DNA from: Lachnospiraceae bacterium
GTDB taxonomy: Bacteria; Bacillota; Clostridia; Lachnospirales; Lachnospiraceae
Length of the DNA stretch: 64,000 nucleotides
NCBI GenBank assembly: GCA_024693135.1
Contig: JAILLN010000065.1
Coordinates: 58,381-122,380 of the forward strand
Direction: 5' to 3'
The first letter of the stretch is position 1, and every line of letters starts with the position of its first letter. Shown piece by piece: positions 1-9,900 of this stretch. The notes beneath the pieces are model-generated. The model saw nothing but the letters and a program-made list of their open reading frames with translations, did no database searches and had not been told where the DNA came from. Position numbers and translations under genes: made by a program.

Positions 1-1201
1 GCTCCTCCACCAGGGTGCAGGCCCTCTCCATGGCAAGATAGGCATTGTGGGGGTCAAGCCCCTTTTCGAAGGTAGAGGAGGCATCCGTCCGAAGCCCGAT
101 CCTTCTGGCGGATTTCCGGATATTGACACCGTTAAAGCAGGCCGCCTCAAAGAGCACGTCCTTCACGCTGTCCGTGATCTTGGAATTCTCTCCTCCCATG
201 ATGCCGGCGATGCCGATCTCCTTTTCTCCGTCACAGATCATCAGCACGTCGGAGTCCATCTTCCGTTCTTCCCCGTCCAGGGTCGTAAACACGTCTCCAT
301 CCTTTGCCCTCTGCACCACGATCTTGCCGCCGGCCACCGTGGAAAGGTCAAAGGCATGCATGGGCTGCCCGCATTCCAGCATTACGTAATTCGTGATATC
401 CACCAGGTTGCTGATGGGCCTGATCCCTGCGGCGCGAAGCCTCTGCTTCATCCACTCCGGGGATTCCCCGATGCGAATATCCTTCACCACCCGGGCCACA
501 TAACGGCTGCAAAGATCCGGATCCTTGATCTCCACGCGGATATAGTCCTCCGCCTTCTCCCCGTTCCCGGTCTCCCGGATCTCCGGACCCTTATAGGGCA
601 GGCCGAAGGTAGCCGCCGCTTCCCTGGCGATGCCCGCTACGCTGTAGCAGTCCACCCGGTTGGAGGTGATCTCATATTCAAATACGGTATCATGAAGCCC
701 CAGTGCCTCCACGGCATCCTCTCCCAGCTTCACGTCACGGTGGAAGATGTATATGCCGTCCTCCGGGGCATCGGGAAATACATCCTGGGAAGAACCCAGC
801 TCCTCGATGGAGCAGAGCATGCCGTTGGATTCCACGCCGCGAAGCTTCCCGGCCTTAATGGGGACTCCATTTTCCGGCAATGGACCTCCGTCATGGCCCC
901 CGGCGACCCTTCCCCCGCTCAATACCACCGGTACCAGGTCTCCCTCCTTTACATTGGGAGCTCCGGTCACGATCTGGGTCACTTCGCTTCCCACGTTTAC
1001 CTGGCAGATGATCAGCTTGTCTGCATCAGGATGCTTCTCGATCTTTTCGATCCGTCCCACGACGATCTTTTCCAGGTTTCTGTCCAGCCTCCGGTATCCC
1101 TCCACCTTAGTTCCGCTCAAGGTCATCCTGTCCATATACTCCTGGTCTGTACAGGACAGCTCCGGCACATATGCTTTAATCCATGATAAGGGTGTATCCA
1201 T
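1..1201 (-). CDS. pheT: Phenylalanyl-tRNA synthetase beta subunit (partial, 3' end outside window)
   Basis: This is the large subunit of the (alpha-beta)2 enzyme that charges tRNA-Phe. The minus strand reads MDTPLSWIKAYVPEL from an ATG at 1201 and stays open to the window edge, giving about 400 of the usual ~800 residues. The visible part holds the N-terminal tRNA-binding (EMAP/OB-like) domain with KHPDADKLIICQVNVG, followed by the B3/B4 editing region (YEITSNRVDCYSVAGIARE) and the start of B5. An AGAGGAGG ribosome site lies directly before the ATG. pheS is upstream on the same strand, but the 149-bp gap between them is unusually long for this pair and contains a repeated leader element. The identification is firm. 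Confidence 0.95.
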   Translation of the reverse strand, partial: MDTPLSWIKAYVPELSCTDQEYMDRMTLSGTKVEGYRRLDRNLEKIVVGRIEKIEKHPDADKLIICQVNVGSEVTQIVTGAPNVKEGDLVPVVLSGGRVAGGHDGGPLPENGVPIKAGKLRGVESNGMLCSIEELGSSQDVFPDAPEDGIYIFHRDVKLGEDAVEALGLHDTVFEYEITSNRVDCYSVAGIAREAAATFGLPYKGPEIRETGNGEKAEDYIRVEIKDPDLCSRYVARVVKDIRIGESPEWMKQRLRAAGIRPISNLVDITNYVMLECGQPMHAFDLSTVAGGKIVVQRAKDGDVFTTLDGEERKMDSDVLMICDGEKEIGIAGIMGGENSKITDSVKDVLFEAACFNGVNIRKSARRIGLRTDASSTFEKGLDPHNAYLAMERACTLVEE

Positions 1202-1248
1202 TTTTTCCTCCTCTATAAACGCATGCTTAAATCTGACTTACCCCGGTG

Positions 1249-1275
1249 GGATGCGGAACCCGTAACCGGCCAAAA
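1249..1275 (-). repeat. 27-bp leader repeat, copy 1 (pheS-pheT gap)
   Basis: A 27-base block here is identical to 31473-31499. It lies 48 bp before the pheT ATG; the other copy lies 47 bp before the start of the membrane-protein gene at 31426. Weaker similarity continues on both sides, with the ribosome site on one side and a roughly 40-bp stretch ending in a tttctccgct-like block on the other. I do not recognise the element. Confidence 0.7.
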
Positions 1276-1350
1276 CCAGCCGCCAAAGGGTTCCCGCTCC
1301 TTTATTAATGCTCTGCATTCCGCCTGTTTCTCCGCTCTATCCGGGAATCC

Positions 1351-2388
1351 TCAGAACTGCTTCAGGAAGCGGATGTCGTTTTCATATAAAAGCCTCATAT
1401 CGTCGATCTCATATTTCAGCAGCGCGATCCGCTCCAAGCCGATGCCGAAGGCAAAGCCCCGGTATCTTAAGGGGTCGATCCCGCTCATCTCCAGGACATG
1501 GGGATGGACCATCCCGCAACCTAAGATCTCGATCCAGCCCTCTCCCTTGCAGAACCGGCAGCCCTTGCCCCCGCACTTAAAGCAGCTGACGTCCATTTCC
1601 GCCGAGGGCTCCGTGAAGGGAAAATGGTGCGGCCGGAAGCGTACCTTCGTATCCGCCCCGAAAAGCTCCTTTGCAAACTCTGCCAGGGTGCCCTTCAGGT
1701 CGGAAAAGGAGACCTTCTCGTCAATGAGAAGCCCCTCCACCTGGTGGAAGGAGGGGGAATGGGTGGCATCCACCGCATCCGACCGGAATACCCTTCCCGG
1801 AGAGATCATCTTGATGGGAAGCCTTCCCTTTTCCATCTCATGGACCTGAGTGGAGCTGGTCTGGGTACGAAGAAGGATATCCCCGCTGATGTAGAAGGTA
1901 TCCTGCTCATCCTTGGCCGGATGGCCCTCCGGAATGTTCAATGCCTCAAAATTATAATAATCCCGCTCTACCTCCGGGCCTTCCACCACCTCATAGCCCA
2001 TGCCGATGAAGATCCGCTCCAGCTCCTCTAAGGCGATGGTATTGGGATGACGATGCCCCATCTCCTGCCGTTTCGAAGGAAGGGTCACGTCAATCTTCTC
2101 CTTCTTCAGCCGCTCATTCATCGCCGCGGCCTCCATGCGCTCCTTGGCTTCCTTCAGGGCATTTTCGATCACGTCCCGGGTCTCATTCACCATCGCGCCC
2201 ACCTTCGGACGCTCCTCGGCCGCCACTTCCTTCATGCTCTTGAGGACTGCGGTCAGCTCCCCCTTTTTCCCAAGGAAGGCCACCCGCACATCATTCAGCG
2301 CATCCAGCGCATCCTTCTCGCCGATGCCGGCATCATTGATCTGCTTCAGCGCCGCTTCCCTGATCTTTTCCAGATTTTCCCTGATCAT
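1351..2388 (-). CDS. pheS: Phenylalanyl-tRNA synthetase alpha subunit
   Basis: This catalytic subunit forms phenylalanyl-adenylate and transfers it to tRNA-Phe together with PheT. It has 345 residues, normal for the family. The N-terminal coiled-coil tRNA arm covers about residues 1-90. The class II core follows, with RHPNTIALEELERIF, motif 2 around SPGRVFRSDAVDATHSPSFH and the motif 3 region GFAFGIGLERIALLKYEI. A four-cysteine knot-like insert (CFKCGGKGCRFC) is present, as in many Clostridia. It is transcribed ahead of pheT. A promoter is visible about 110 bp upstream, and the leader is too short to hold a T-box. Confidence 0.97.
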   Translation of the reverse strand: MIRENLEKIREAALKQINDAGIGEKDALDALNDVRVAFLGKKGELTAVLKSMKEVAAEERPKVGAMVNETRDVIENALKEAKERMEAAAMNERLKKEKIDVTLPSKRQEMGHRHPNTIALEELERIFIGMGYEVVEGPEVERDYYNFEALNIPEGHPAKDEQDTFYISGDILLRTQTSSTQVHEMEKGRLPIKMISPGRVFRSDAVDATHSPSFHQVEGLLIDEKVSFSDLKGTLAEFAKELFGADTKVRFRPHHFPFTEPSAEMDVSCFKCGGKGCRFCKGEGWIEILGCGMVHPHVLEMSGIDPLRYRGFAFGIGLERIALLKYEIDDMRLLYENDIRFLKQF

Positions 2389-2495
2389 ACTGTTTCCTTT
2401 CTATGTCTGATGCGATGTCTTTTTCCGCCTAAATCCCGTCAAATTTCCTGATCCCCAAAAGCCGGATCCTTCGATCTTCTTTGCCGGATCTTCCT

Positions 2496-2523
2496 ATCAT
2501 AACGAATCACTACTTTATCACAA
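2496..2523 (-). promoter_or_regulatory. Promoter of pheST
   Basis: On the minus strand a TTGTGA -35 box is followed after 16 bp by a TATGAT -10 box, leaving roughly a 100-nt leader before the pheS ATG at 2388. The leader is too short for a T-box riboswitch, and no T-box signature was seen. Confidence 0.6.
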
Positions 2524-2541
2524 ACAGGGGAAAATGACAAA

Positions 2542-3378
2542 TCAGAATAATTCAAGCAATGCCCTGCTTACCCCGTCTTCTTCGGCACTTAAGGCCACAT
2601 AATCTGCGGCCGCCTTTACCTCCTTCGTGGCATTGCCCATCGCCACCCCGATGCCGGCAAAGCGGATCATGTCGAGGTCATTGCCCCCGTCCCCGAAGGC
2701 CATGCTCTCTTCCACAGAAAAGCCGAAATGGCTGAGGACGATCTCCATCGCCTTGTCCTTCCCAGAATCCTTCGGAATGATATCCACTGCCCTGTCCCAC
2801 CACCGGGCGCACATCACGGAGGAGGTCCCCTTTACCAGAGCCTCATCCTCGTCGGCTGTAGCTCCGATCATCATCTGGTAGATCTCCTCTTTTTCAAAGG
2901 CCTCATACTCCTTCAATACGTTGCAGGTGTTTTCGGAGATATGGAGGTATTCCTCCAGGTTTTCTTCGAAGAAATTGCTGCCAAACCGGGCAGCCGAGGC
3001 CAAAGCCACCGATCTTCCGAGGTCTTTGGCATTTCTGACCACCACGGGGATGTCCTCTCCCCGGATAGGATGCCGGTAGATCACGCCCTCACGGTCATAG
3101 CAGTAGCCCCCGTTGAAGCAGAGTGCCCCGTCAAAGGAAAAATCCTGAAACTCCGGCAGGAAGTAGGGCGCCCTGCCTGTAGCCAGGAAAAGCTTTACCC
3201 CCTCCTGCTGCTTCTGCTTCAGGGCCTGCTTAAGCCCAGGCCTCAGGTCTTTTTCCCCGAAGGGGATCAGGGTTCCGTCGATGTCAAAGAAAATGATCCG
3301 GGTCTTTTTTCTCTTTTCGGTCAATAGCATATGATCTGCCAGCCTTTCTGCTCTAGATCTTCCCACAGGCTCCTTCAT
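2542..3378 (-). CDS. HAD-superfamily (Cof-type) phosphatase
   Basis: This is a cytosolic Cof/YidA-like HAD hydrolase that dephosphorylates small phosphorylated metabolites; the substrate is unknown. The nucleophile motif FFDIDGTLIPFG is near the N terminus, the threonine motif is in FLATGR, and the lysine plus metal-binding motif is in KDKAMEIVLSHFG...MAFGDGGNDLDMIRFAG. The C2-type cap lies between them. Two starts are possible. The ATG at 3378 has a GAGGGG ribosome site 9 bp before it and sits just after a good promoter, giving 278 residues. The ATG at 3330 would give the more usual short N terminus but has only a distant AAAGG. The family is certain; the substrate is not. Confidence 0.88.
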   Translation of the reverse strand: MKEPVGRSRAERLADHMLLTEKRKKTRIIFFDIDGTLIPFGEKDLRPGLKQALKQKQQEGVKLFLATGRAPYFLPEFQDFSFDGALCFNGGYCYDREGVIYRHPIRGEDIPVVVRNAKDLGRSVALASAARFGSNFFEENLEEYLHISENTCNVLKEYEAFEKEEIYQMMIGATADEDEALVKGTSSVMCARWWDRAVDIIPKDSGKDKAMEIVLSHFGFSVEESMAFGDGGNDLDMIRFAGIGVAMGNATKEVKAAADYVALSAEEDGVSRALLELF

Positions 3379-3430
3379 CCGGCATTGCCCCTCGTAAAAG
3401 AAGATACCGGCCATGCCAGGGAACCCTCCC

Positions 3431-3459
3431 ATTATATTCCGAAGCCGGTTTACTGGCAA
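3431..3459 (-). promoter_or_regulatory. Promoter of the HAD phosphatase gene
   Basis: On the minus strand TTGCCA is followed after exactly 17 bp by TATAAT. Transcription would start near 3424, about 45 nt before the ATG at 3378. It overlaps back-to-back with the divergent promoter of the AlaX gene. Confidence 0.65.
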
Positions 3460-3477
3460 TGGTCCGGGAAAGCCGGA

Positions 3478-3506
3478 TTGAAAACATCTCCGGCATGAGG
3501 TAAGAT
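3478..3506 (+). promoter_or_regulatory. Promoter of the AlaX-like gene
   Basis: TTGAAA, a 17-bp spacer and TAAGAT are followed about 35 bp later by the ATG at 3542. A GGGAG ribosome site is 8 bp before that ATG. Confidence 0.65.
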
Positions 3507-3541
3507 AACCGCAGTGAAAAAAAGATCCGGGAGACACGAAA

Positions 3542-4744
3542 ATGACGGAAAAGCTCTATGAGAAGCAAAGTTACCGGAAGGAATGCCAGACTCTTGTGAC
3601 GAAATGCGTCAGGGAGGGGAATAAAGTTTACATAAAACTCAAAGAGACCATCTTCTTTCCCGAAGAAGGAGGCCAATATTCCGATACGGGCACCCTCTGC
3701 TTCGGAGGCCGAACCGTGCATGTGCTTAGGGGGGATCTTCTGGGCTCCCCCACCGAGGGCGAGACCGATATCCGCTATCTTGCCGACGGGGAGATCGAGG
3801 CGGGAACGGAAGTTTTATGTAAACTCGACTGGGATATCCGCTTCGACCGCATGCAAAACCACAGCGGTGAGCATATCCTTTCCGGGCTGCTGCATAGTAA
3901 CTATGGATATAATAATACGGGCTTTCATTTAAGCGACACGGAACCCGTTACCGTGGATACGGACGGGGTTTTGTCTGCCGAAGAGGTCGAAGCCTTAGAA
4001 CGGGAGGCAAATTCGGTCATCTATGCCAACCTGCCCATAACCGTAAGCTATCCTTCCGCCGGAGAGCTAAAGGCCCTGGACTACCGCAGCAAGATCGAGA
4101 TCCGCTCGGCCCTCCGGATGATCACCATCGGTGATGAATCCCAGACGGTGGATGTTTGTGCCTGCTGCGCTCCCCATGTATCCTCTACCGGCTCCGTCGG
4201 GATCCTGAAGATCCTGTCCGCCGAGAAGTTCCGTGGAGGGACCAGGCTTTCCATCCTTTGCGGGAGGAGGGCTTATGCGTATATCAACCAGAGCCTGAAG
4301 TATCTTGATGCCGCATCCAGGGTCTTTTCCACAAGGCCCGAGCTTCTATCCTCCATTGCCAAAAAATCCAAGGAGGATAACCTCCGCCTGAAGGAGGAAG
4401 CCGGGAAGCTTGCCGAAGAGCTCCTTTTGAAGGAGATCCGTTCTGAGGCAGGATCAAATCTGATCTGCACTGAGATCGCCCTTGCTCCGGACATCATGAA
4501 AAATCTATACAATGTCCTCACCGGTCTCCGGGAGGGCTTCGTGGGCATCTTTTCGGGAAATGACAGGGACGGCTACCGGTACTACGCCGGGGGACGTGAT
4601 CTGGACGCCAGGTCTCTTTCCCAAAGGATGCAGGAAGAGCTCGGCGCTAAGGGAGGCGGTTCCCCTGAAATGGTGCAGGGGAAGACCTCCGCCGGCCGAA
4701 AGCAGCTGGAGGCCTTCTTTTCCCGCATTAACAAAGGCTCATGA
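3542..4744 (+). CDS. Alanyl-tRNA editing protein, AlaX-L type with DHHA1 tail
   Basis: This is a free-standing trans-editing hydrolase that removes wrongly attached serine or glycine from tRNA-Ala. It has 400 residues, the length of AlaX-L proteins. An AlaRS-like beta-barrel carries EEGGQYSDTG (residues 41-50). The zinc ligands are visible as HSGEH (His107 and His111) and CACCAPH (Cys206-His212). A helical linker (about 260-300) and a DHHA1-like domain ending in GAKGGGSPEMVQG follow. It is transcribed divergently from the HAD gene by its own promoter and is one of only four plus-strand genes in the window. Confidence 0.93.
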   Translation: MTEKLYEKQSYRKECQTLVTKCVREGNKVYIKLKETIFFPEEGGQYSDTGTLCFGGRTVHVLRGDLLGSPTEGETDIRYLADGEIEAGTEVLCKLDWDIRFDRMQNHSGEHILSGLLHSNYGYNNTGFHLSDTEPVTVDTDGVLSAEEVEALEREANSVIYANLPITVSYPSAGELKALDYRSKIEIRSALRMITIGDESQTVDVCACCAPHVSSTGSVGILKILSAEKFRGGTRLSILCGRRAYAYINQSLKYLDAASRVFSTRPELLSSIAKKSKEDNLRLKEEAGKLAEELLLKEIRSEAGSNLICTEIALAPDIMKNLYNVLTGLREGFVGIFSGNDRDGYRYYAGGRDLDARSLSQRMQEELGAKGGGSPEMVQGKTSAGRKQLEAFFSRINKGS

Positions 4745-4748
4745 AGCC

Positions 4749-4967
4749 TCAGTCAAAGTCAAACCGGTCAAATCGTTTGAGCATGTCCTTATAGCGGAAT
4801 CTTGCCATTTGATTTTTCTGGAGCACGTCCTCCTCGCTTCCCACGTATTGGCAGCGCAGGCAGTAGTACTCCTTTTTTTCCTCATCATAAAACATGTCCA
4901 GGTCCAGATCCCTCATGAAGCAGGAGGGACACCGGTAATTCAGTCTGCCTTTTGTAGATTGAGCCAT
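4749..4967 (-). CDS. Small zinc-ribbon protein, unknown function
   Basis: This 72-residue protein has two cysteine knuckles, YRCPSCF near residue 12 and YYCLRCQYVG near residue 36. These are typical of a C4 zinc ribbon. A charged tail (RFRYKDMLKRFDRFDFD) follows. The ribosome site AGGAGG is 10 bp before the ATG and lies inside the end of the preceding 611-residue gene, which it overlaps by 28 bp, so the two are very likely co-translated. I do not recognise a named family. A nucleic-acid-binding or chaperone-like role is possible but not shown by the sequence. Confidence 0.7.
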   Translation of the reverse strand: MAQSTKGRLNYRCPSCFMRDLDLDMFYDEEKKEYYCLRCQYVGSEEDVLQKNQMARFRYKDMLKRFDRFDFD

Positions 4968-6775
4968 GTGGTAAATACCTCCTTTTCCTGAAGTGTCCCC
5001 GTAAAGGACAGGGTAAACATGGGCGAGAAGGCGTAGCCCTCTCTGATATGGCCTGTGGCATTTTCTGCGCCGCAGGTAAATCCAAGCTTGGTATTCACCT
5101 GGGGGATCCGGGCCGCCGCCTCTACCTTCCCGCCTTCCAGTTCTTCTTCCCTGCAGCGGTATTCATAATCGATCTTCTTCTGTCTCTTTCCGTCGGAAAG
5201 GGTCAATACGATGCCGGTCATGTCCTCGGAGTACTCGTTGGTGCCATAGCAGGCCGTGATATAATCCTGGATCTCTACCGGCCCGCCCTCTCCCGTAAGG
5301 GACAGCACCCGCCGGTCCGTGCGGATGGCAGAGCTGCCCTCCGTGAAGGTATAGACGGTCTGGAGCCGGATCTTTTTTTCGGCAAAGACCACCTCCACCG
5401 GATCCAAGGTGATGATGGTATCCTTCCCTTCTTTGGCATAATGGGCATGGCTGCGGGTAAGGCAGAGGTCCACTTCCTGTCCGTCGCAGGTAAGCTTTGC
5501 GCTCCGGATGGTGCCCTCCCCGGCATAGTGGGTGAAGTATCCGGCCCGGTATTTATCCTGGATCAGGAAGGGATAGGAGGCGTTTGCGGGATTGCCGGTC
5601 CCGATGCCCACCGGGATGGACAGCTTCGCCGCATAGGGTCTTAGGTCAAAGATCGCTCCCCCCAGGTCGGCATTGATGCCCACGCGCATATCCGGATCCA
5701 AATACCACACGTACTGTTTATCCGAGCCATAGAGGATATCTCTCCAAAGGGCTACTTCCGGCTCTGTATAATGCTTCTTTTGCCGGTAATAATCAGCAAA
5801 TTCTGCCATGGTCATATCGAGGAGCTTTCCTTCCTGCTTCAGCTTCCCGTAGTATGCCATGCCGTCCTCGTAGGATTTTTTCAGGAGCTCATAGGGTGCC
5901 TCCCACCGGCCCAGCTTATTGAGCCACCCCGGTCCCACGAACATCATGTTATAGGAGTAGCCGTTATTGTATTTCTCCAAGCTCCGGTACTGGTCGATCA
6001 GGTTATAGAGATAGGGGTATTCCCCGTCCTCATAGATCATGCCCCTAAGCACGTTCTGCGGATGGGTGCCGAAGTTGGAGCCGTTGCCGTCATAGCAGGC
6101 CATCAGATCCCGGCTCAGGTGCGGGATGGCCACGATGCCGGAATCATCCTCCTCTGATTCTGCCGGGACATGGGTATTGACTTTGGAGGGGATCCAGGGC
6201 GCCCATGGGCCTCCATCCAGGAAGGTATACCAGGAGTTATTGCAGGTATGGTAGGCTTTGGGGCCTTCCTCCCAGCAGGTGGCCACGGCGCTTTTTACCG
6301 ATGGATATTTTTCCTTGATGTAGTTGATCAATTCGGCATCCATGTAATAGGATCCCGTGGATTCGGGATCGCATCCGAAGGCTTCCCGGAATTTCCCGAA
6401 CACGTCATCGACGATGGCTTTTTTATCTTCCATGGAAAACATCCAGATGCAGAAGTCTTTTGTTTTATATTTTTCCCGGAACTGGGTGCAGGGGAGGCCC
6501 AGCAGGGACAGGGCGATCTCATCCCCGTATTTTTCGTGGTATTCTTTTGCCATGTCGATGATTTCCTGCGAAAAGAGGCTCGCATAGGTCATCTGGATCG
6601 TGGTCTTCAGCCCGTTTTTATGGGCTTCGTCCTGCTGGAAGCGGAAGATTTCCAGGGATTCGTCGAGCAGGCTCTTCCGGCCGATATCGTCTACTTTTCC
6701 CTGGCCGGACAGCTTTTCGGCGTATTCCGGGGCCAGCTCTGGGCGGTGGATGATGTTGACTATAAATTCGCTCAC
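4940..6775 (-). CDS. Uncharacterised 611-residue protein, possible glycoside hydrolase/deacetylase fold
   Basis: No named family could be assigned with confidence. The first ~320 residues resemble a deacetylase/GH57-like (beta/alpha) barrel: IVNIIHRPELAPEYAEKL, then FRFQQDEAHKNGLKTTIQMT, then YGDEIALSLLGLPC and later STGSYYMDAELINYIKEKYP. The C-terminal ~250 residues look like a beta-sandwich (IFDLRPYAAKLSIPVGIGTG and many short strands). It might belong to a DUF3863/DUF3864-like family, but this is recollection rather than a demonstrated match. There is no signal peptide, so it is probably cytosolic. The start is a GTG with AAGGAGGAACC before it. It lies directly downstream of the beta-galactosidase gene, which suggests action on a sugar or oligosaccharide imported by the same cluster. 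Confidence 0.75.
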   Translation of the reverse strand: MSEFIVNIIHRPELAPEYAEKLSGQGKVDDIGRKSLLDESLEIFRFQQDEAHKNGLKTTIQMTYASLFSQEIIDMAKEYHEKYGDEIALSLLGLPCTQFREKYKTKDFCIWMFSMEDKKAIVDDVFGKFREAFGCDPESTGSYYMDAELINYIKEKYPSVKSAVATCWEEGPKAYHTCNNSWYTFLDGGPWAPWIPSKVNTHVPAESEEDDSGIVAIPHLSRDLMACYDGNGSNFGTHPQNVLRGMIYEDGEYPYLYNLIDQYRSLEKYNNGYSYNMMFVGPGWLNKLGRWEAPYELLKKSYEDGMAYYGKLKQEGKLLDMTMAEFADYYRQKKHYTEPEVALWRDILYGSDKQYVWYLDPDMRVGINADLGGAIFDLRPYAAKLSIPVGIGTGNPANASYPFLIQDKYRAGYFTHYAGEGTIRSAKLTCDGQEVDLCLTRSHAHYAKEGKDTIITLDPVEVVFAEKKIRLQTVYTFTEGSSAIRTDRRVLSLTGEGGPVEIQDYITACYGTNEYSEDMTGIVLTLSDGKRQKKIDYEYRCREEELEGGKVEAAARIPQVNTKLGFTCGAENATGHIREGYAFSPMFTLSFTGTLQEKEVFTTWLNLQKAD

Positions 6776-6910
6776 GGTTCCTCCTTGTTTTGGTTTGTGT
6801 CAGGGTTGTATCGGGCCGATGCGTTGGTTGCGCTCCGAAAACAGCCACCAGCCCGTCGCGCTCTCTGCGTCACACTCTCTGCGCCGCGTGTATGATCTGT
6901 CTGCCGGGGT

Positions 6911-9900
6911 TCAGATGCCGCGGAAGGTGAACTGGAGTTTTAAGGGTTTTGTATTGTCGATCATGTGCTCCGGCTTGGTCTTTGCCCCCCAGGTATCGTC
7001 TCCGGCAACGCCCATCTGCATCAAGCCCACCCGTACATAGGTATAATGGGGCTTCGGCAGCTCAAAGGGATGCTCTGCATTGTCGATCTCATGCGGCGTA
7101 TAGGGCAGCGCTGAGATGCAGAGGTTTTCGCCCTCGAAGAGGATGCCTCTTCCCCCGTCGTCCGTCAGCATGGCATAGCGCACGCCCATATGGTTCCCGC
7201 TCTCCTGCGGCACCAGGTATTTTGCCATGTTTTCCTTTACCCGGTTCGCATAGACTCCAAGCTTCCCGTGGATCCTGTCCGGATAGGTCTCCTCCGGCCC
7301 CAGCCCATACCAGAGCAGGTTTTGAAGGTCTGCATCCAGCGCAAAGATCACGCTGAACTCCGGCAGTTCTCCCGCATTGGCGCTTTCTGTCATGGTAAGG
7401 CTTACGTCCACGGCTCCGTCCGAATGGGCCTGGTAGCTCAGCTTTAATTCCGGCTCGTCGGTTACAGGCAGATGGTAGCGGTAGGTGACCCGGATGCCGT
7501 CCTCGGTCTCTTCCACCTCGTAGGGCTCTCCCTTCATTATGCCGTCCTCTTCTTTCATATGGGTGAGGTACATGCTTGCCAGCTTCCACTGTCCGGCCCT
7601 GTACGGCAGAAGGTTTGCCAGGTCGTTGTTGGTCATAGGCCTCCAGAAGTTCGGTTTCGGCATTTTTTTCAGCAGTTCTTTGCCTGCATACCGGTAGGAG
7701 CAGAGGCCTCCGCGCAGGTCGGAGAATAATGCCTCGAAGCCTTCTCCCTTGATGCCTGTATTGCAGATGCCCCTGGCGATCCGGTAGGGATACGGTGCTC
7801 TTTGGGTCTGGATCCGTTTTCCCACGATCTTCTGCCCATAGGCCACCTCATGGCCTGCGCTGGCCCAAAGGGTATCCTCCTTCAGCAGGAAGGAGACGGT
7901 GATCACGTATTCTCCTGCCACCTCCGGCATTTCCACCGGCAGGGAGAACCGCTTTTCATCCAGGGGTGCCACCGCGAATTTCCCCGTGATCTGGGCACAG
8001 ATCTTATCTTCTCTCGCCACGGTGATCATGCAGCTATATTCTTCGGTATCGGTAAACAGGTTACGGTTGCGGATGATCACGTCGTCTCCCTCGAAGCGGA
8101 TCATCACCGGCTGGTAGTCGTATTTCACTTCCTGCATCTTCGGGGAGGGATCTCTGTCCCTGCCATAGGTGATGCCGTTTCCGCTGAAGGCGCCGTCGTT
8201 CGGGCGGTCGTCAAAGTCTCCGCCGTAGGCCTGGTATTCCTGCCCGTACCGGTCGAAGGCGGTGATGGACTGGTCGATATAGTCCCAGATGAACCCTCCC
8301 TGGAACAACGGTTCTTCATCCGCATAATCCGTATAATAATCCATGGCTCCGCAGGAATTTCCCATGGCATGGGCGTACTCGCAGTTGATGAAGGGCTTTT
8401 CTCTATGCTCTGCGAGATATTCCCGGATGGTCTTTACCGGCCAGTACATGGTGCTCACCATATCTGTGCTCTCCGGGTAGCGCATGTCGTTGATCACGCC
8501 TTCATAATGCACGAGTCTTGTATCGTCCCACGCATGGAAGGCGTCGTGCAGGGTCAGGAGGTTTTTCCCCCCGAAGGCTTCATTGCCCAGGGACCAGATC
8601 AGGATGGAGGGATGGTTCTTGTCCCGCTCTACCATGCTGCGGCCCCGGTCCAGGACCATCTCCAGGAATTCTTCCCGGTCTCCCGGCACCGCATATTCCA
8701 TGGGTTTTAGTCCTCGATAGATCGGATCCCAGGTCCCGTGGGTCTCCAGGTTGGTCTCATCGATGACATACAGCCCCAGCAGGTCGCAGAGCCGGTAAAA
8801 TGCGGTCTGGTTGGGATAATGGCTGGTCCGGACTGCATTGATGTTATTGCGCTTCATGGTGATCAGGTCCTGGGCGATCTCAGCCTCCGATACTGCTCTT
8901 CCATGGAAGGATGAGAAGTCATGGCGGTTCACTCCCCGGAATACGATCCTCTTCCCGTTCAGGCACATGACCCCGTTTTTCAATTCAAACTGGCGGAAGC
9001 CAACCTGCTCGGCTACTACTTCCTCCACCCCGCCCTCCAGATTCTTTACCGTGATCTCTGCCACGTAGAGGTTCGGATGCTCTGCGCTCCAAAGCTTCGG
9101 GGCTTCTACCGGGATGGTGATCTGCTTTTTCCCGCTCATTCTCTTTTCTTCCGTATAGAAGGCTTCCCCCTCCTCCCCCAGCTCGATCACCAGGTCTGCT
9201 TCTCCGGAAAGGGTCACGGTGAGCCCCAGGACGGCATTCCGGTAATCCGGTGCAAGGCGGGTCTCTATCTTCAGGTCAATGATATGGTGCTTCGGTACGG
9301 TAAAAAGCCAGACATTCCGGAATATCCCGGAGAAGCGGAAGAAATCCTGGTCTTCGCACCAGCTGCCCGAGGTAAAGCGGAATACCATGACCGCCAGTTT
9401 ATTGAGCCCCTCATAGTCCACGTATTCGCTGAGGTCAAATTCTGCCGGGGTAAAGCTGTCCTCGCTGTAGCCCACATAATGGCCGTTAAGCCACAGGGCA
9501 AAGCCGCTCTCCACTCCCTCGAAGGTGATCAAGACCGGCCCTCTGCCAAATCGCTCCGGCACGCGGAAGGTTTTCACATAATGGCCCACCGGATTGAAAT
9601 CGACGGGCACTTCTCCCGGCTCTGCCTCCTCATGTCCGTCCCAGGGATATTGGGCATTCACATATTGGGGGCGTCCGTAGCCTTCCATCTGGATGGAGGA
9701 CGGCACCCGGATCTCCCCGAAGCTTCCGCAGTCGTAATCCATCCGGTAAAATTCCTTCACGGCGGTCTTCAGGCTTTCTGTATATGCGAATTTCCAGATG
9801 CCGTTCAGGCTTTCCCGGAAGGAGGAAGCCCCGGCCTCTGCCTCTTCCTCGGTCCGGAAATAGGGATGGTCGGAATGGGCCGGGATCCGGTTTTCTTCAA

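Noticed and set aside
47..1186. Long plus-strand open frame over the pheT region
   Set aside because: It is the antisense shadow of pheT; the minus strand encodes an unmistakable PheT N-terminal half, and the plus-strand translation has no family features.
2389..2495. T-box riboswitch before pheST
   Set aside because: The leader after the predicted promoter is only about 100 nt, and neither a T-box sequence nor an antiterminator-terminator pair could be found.
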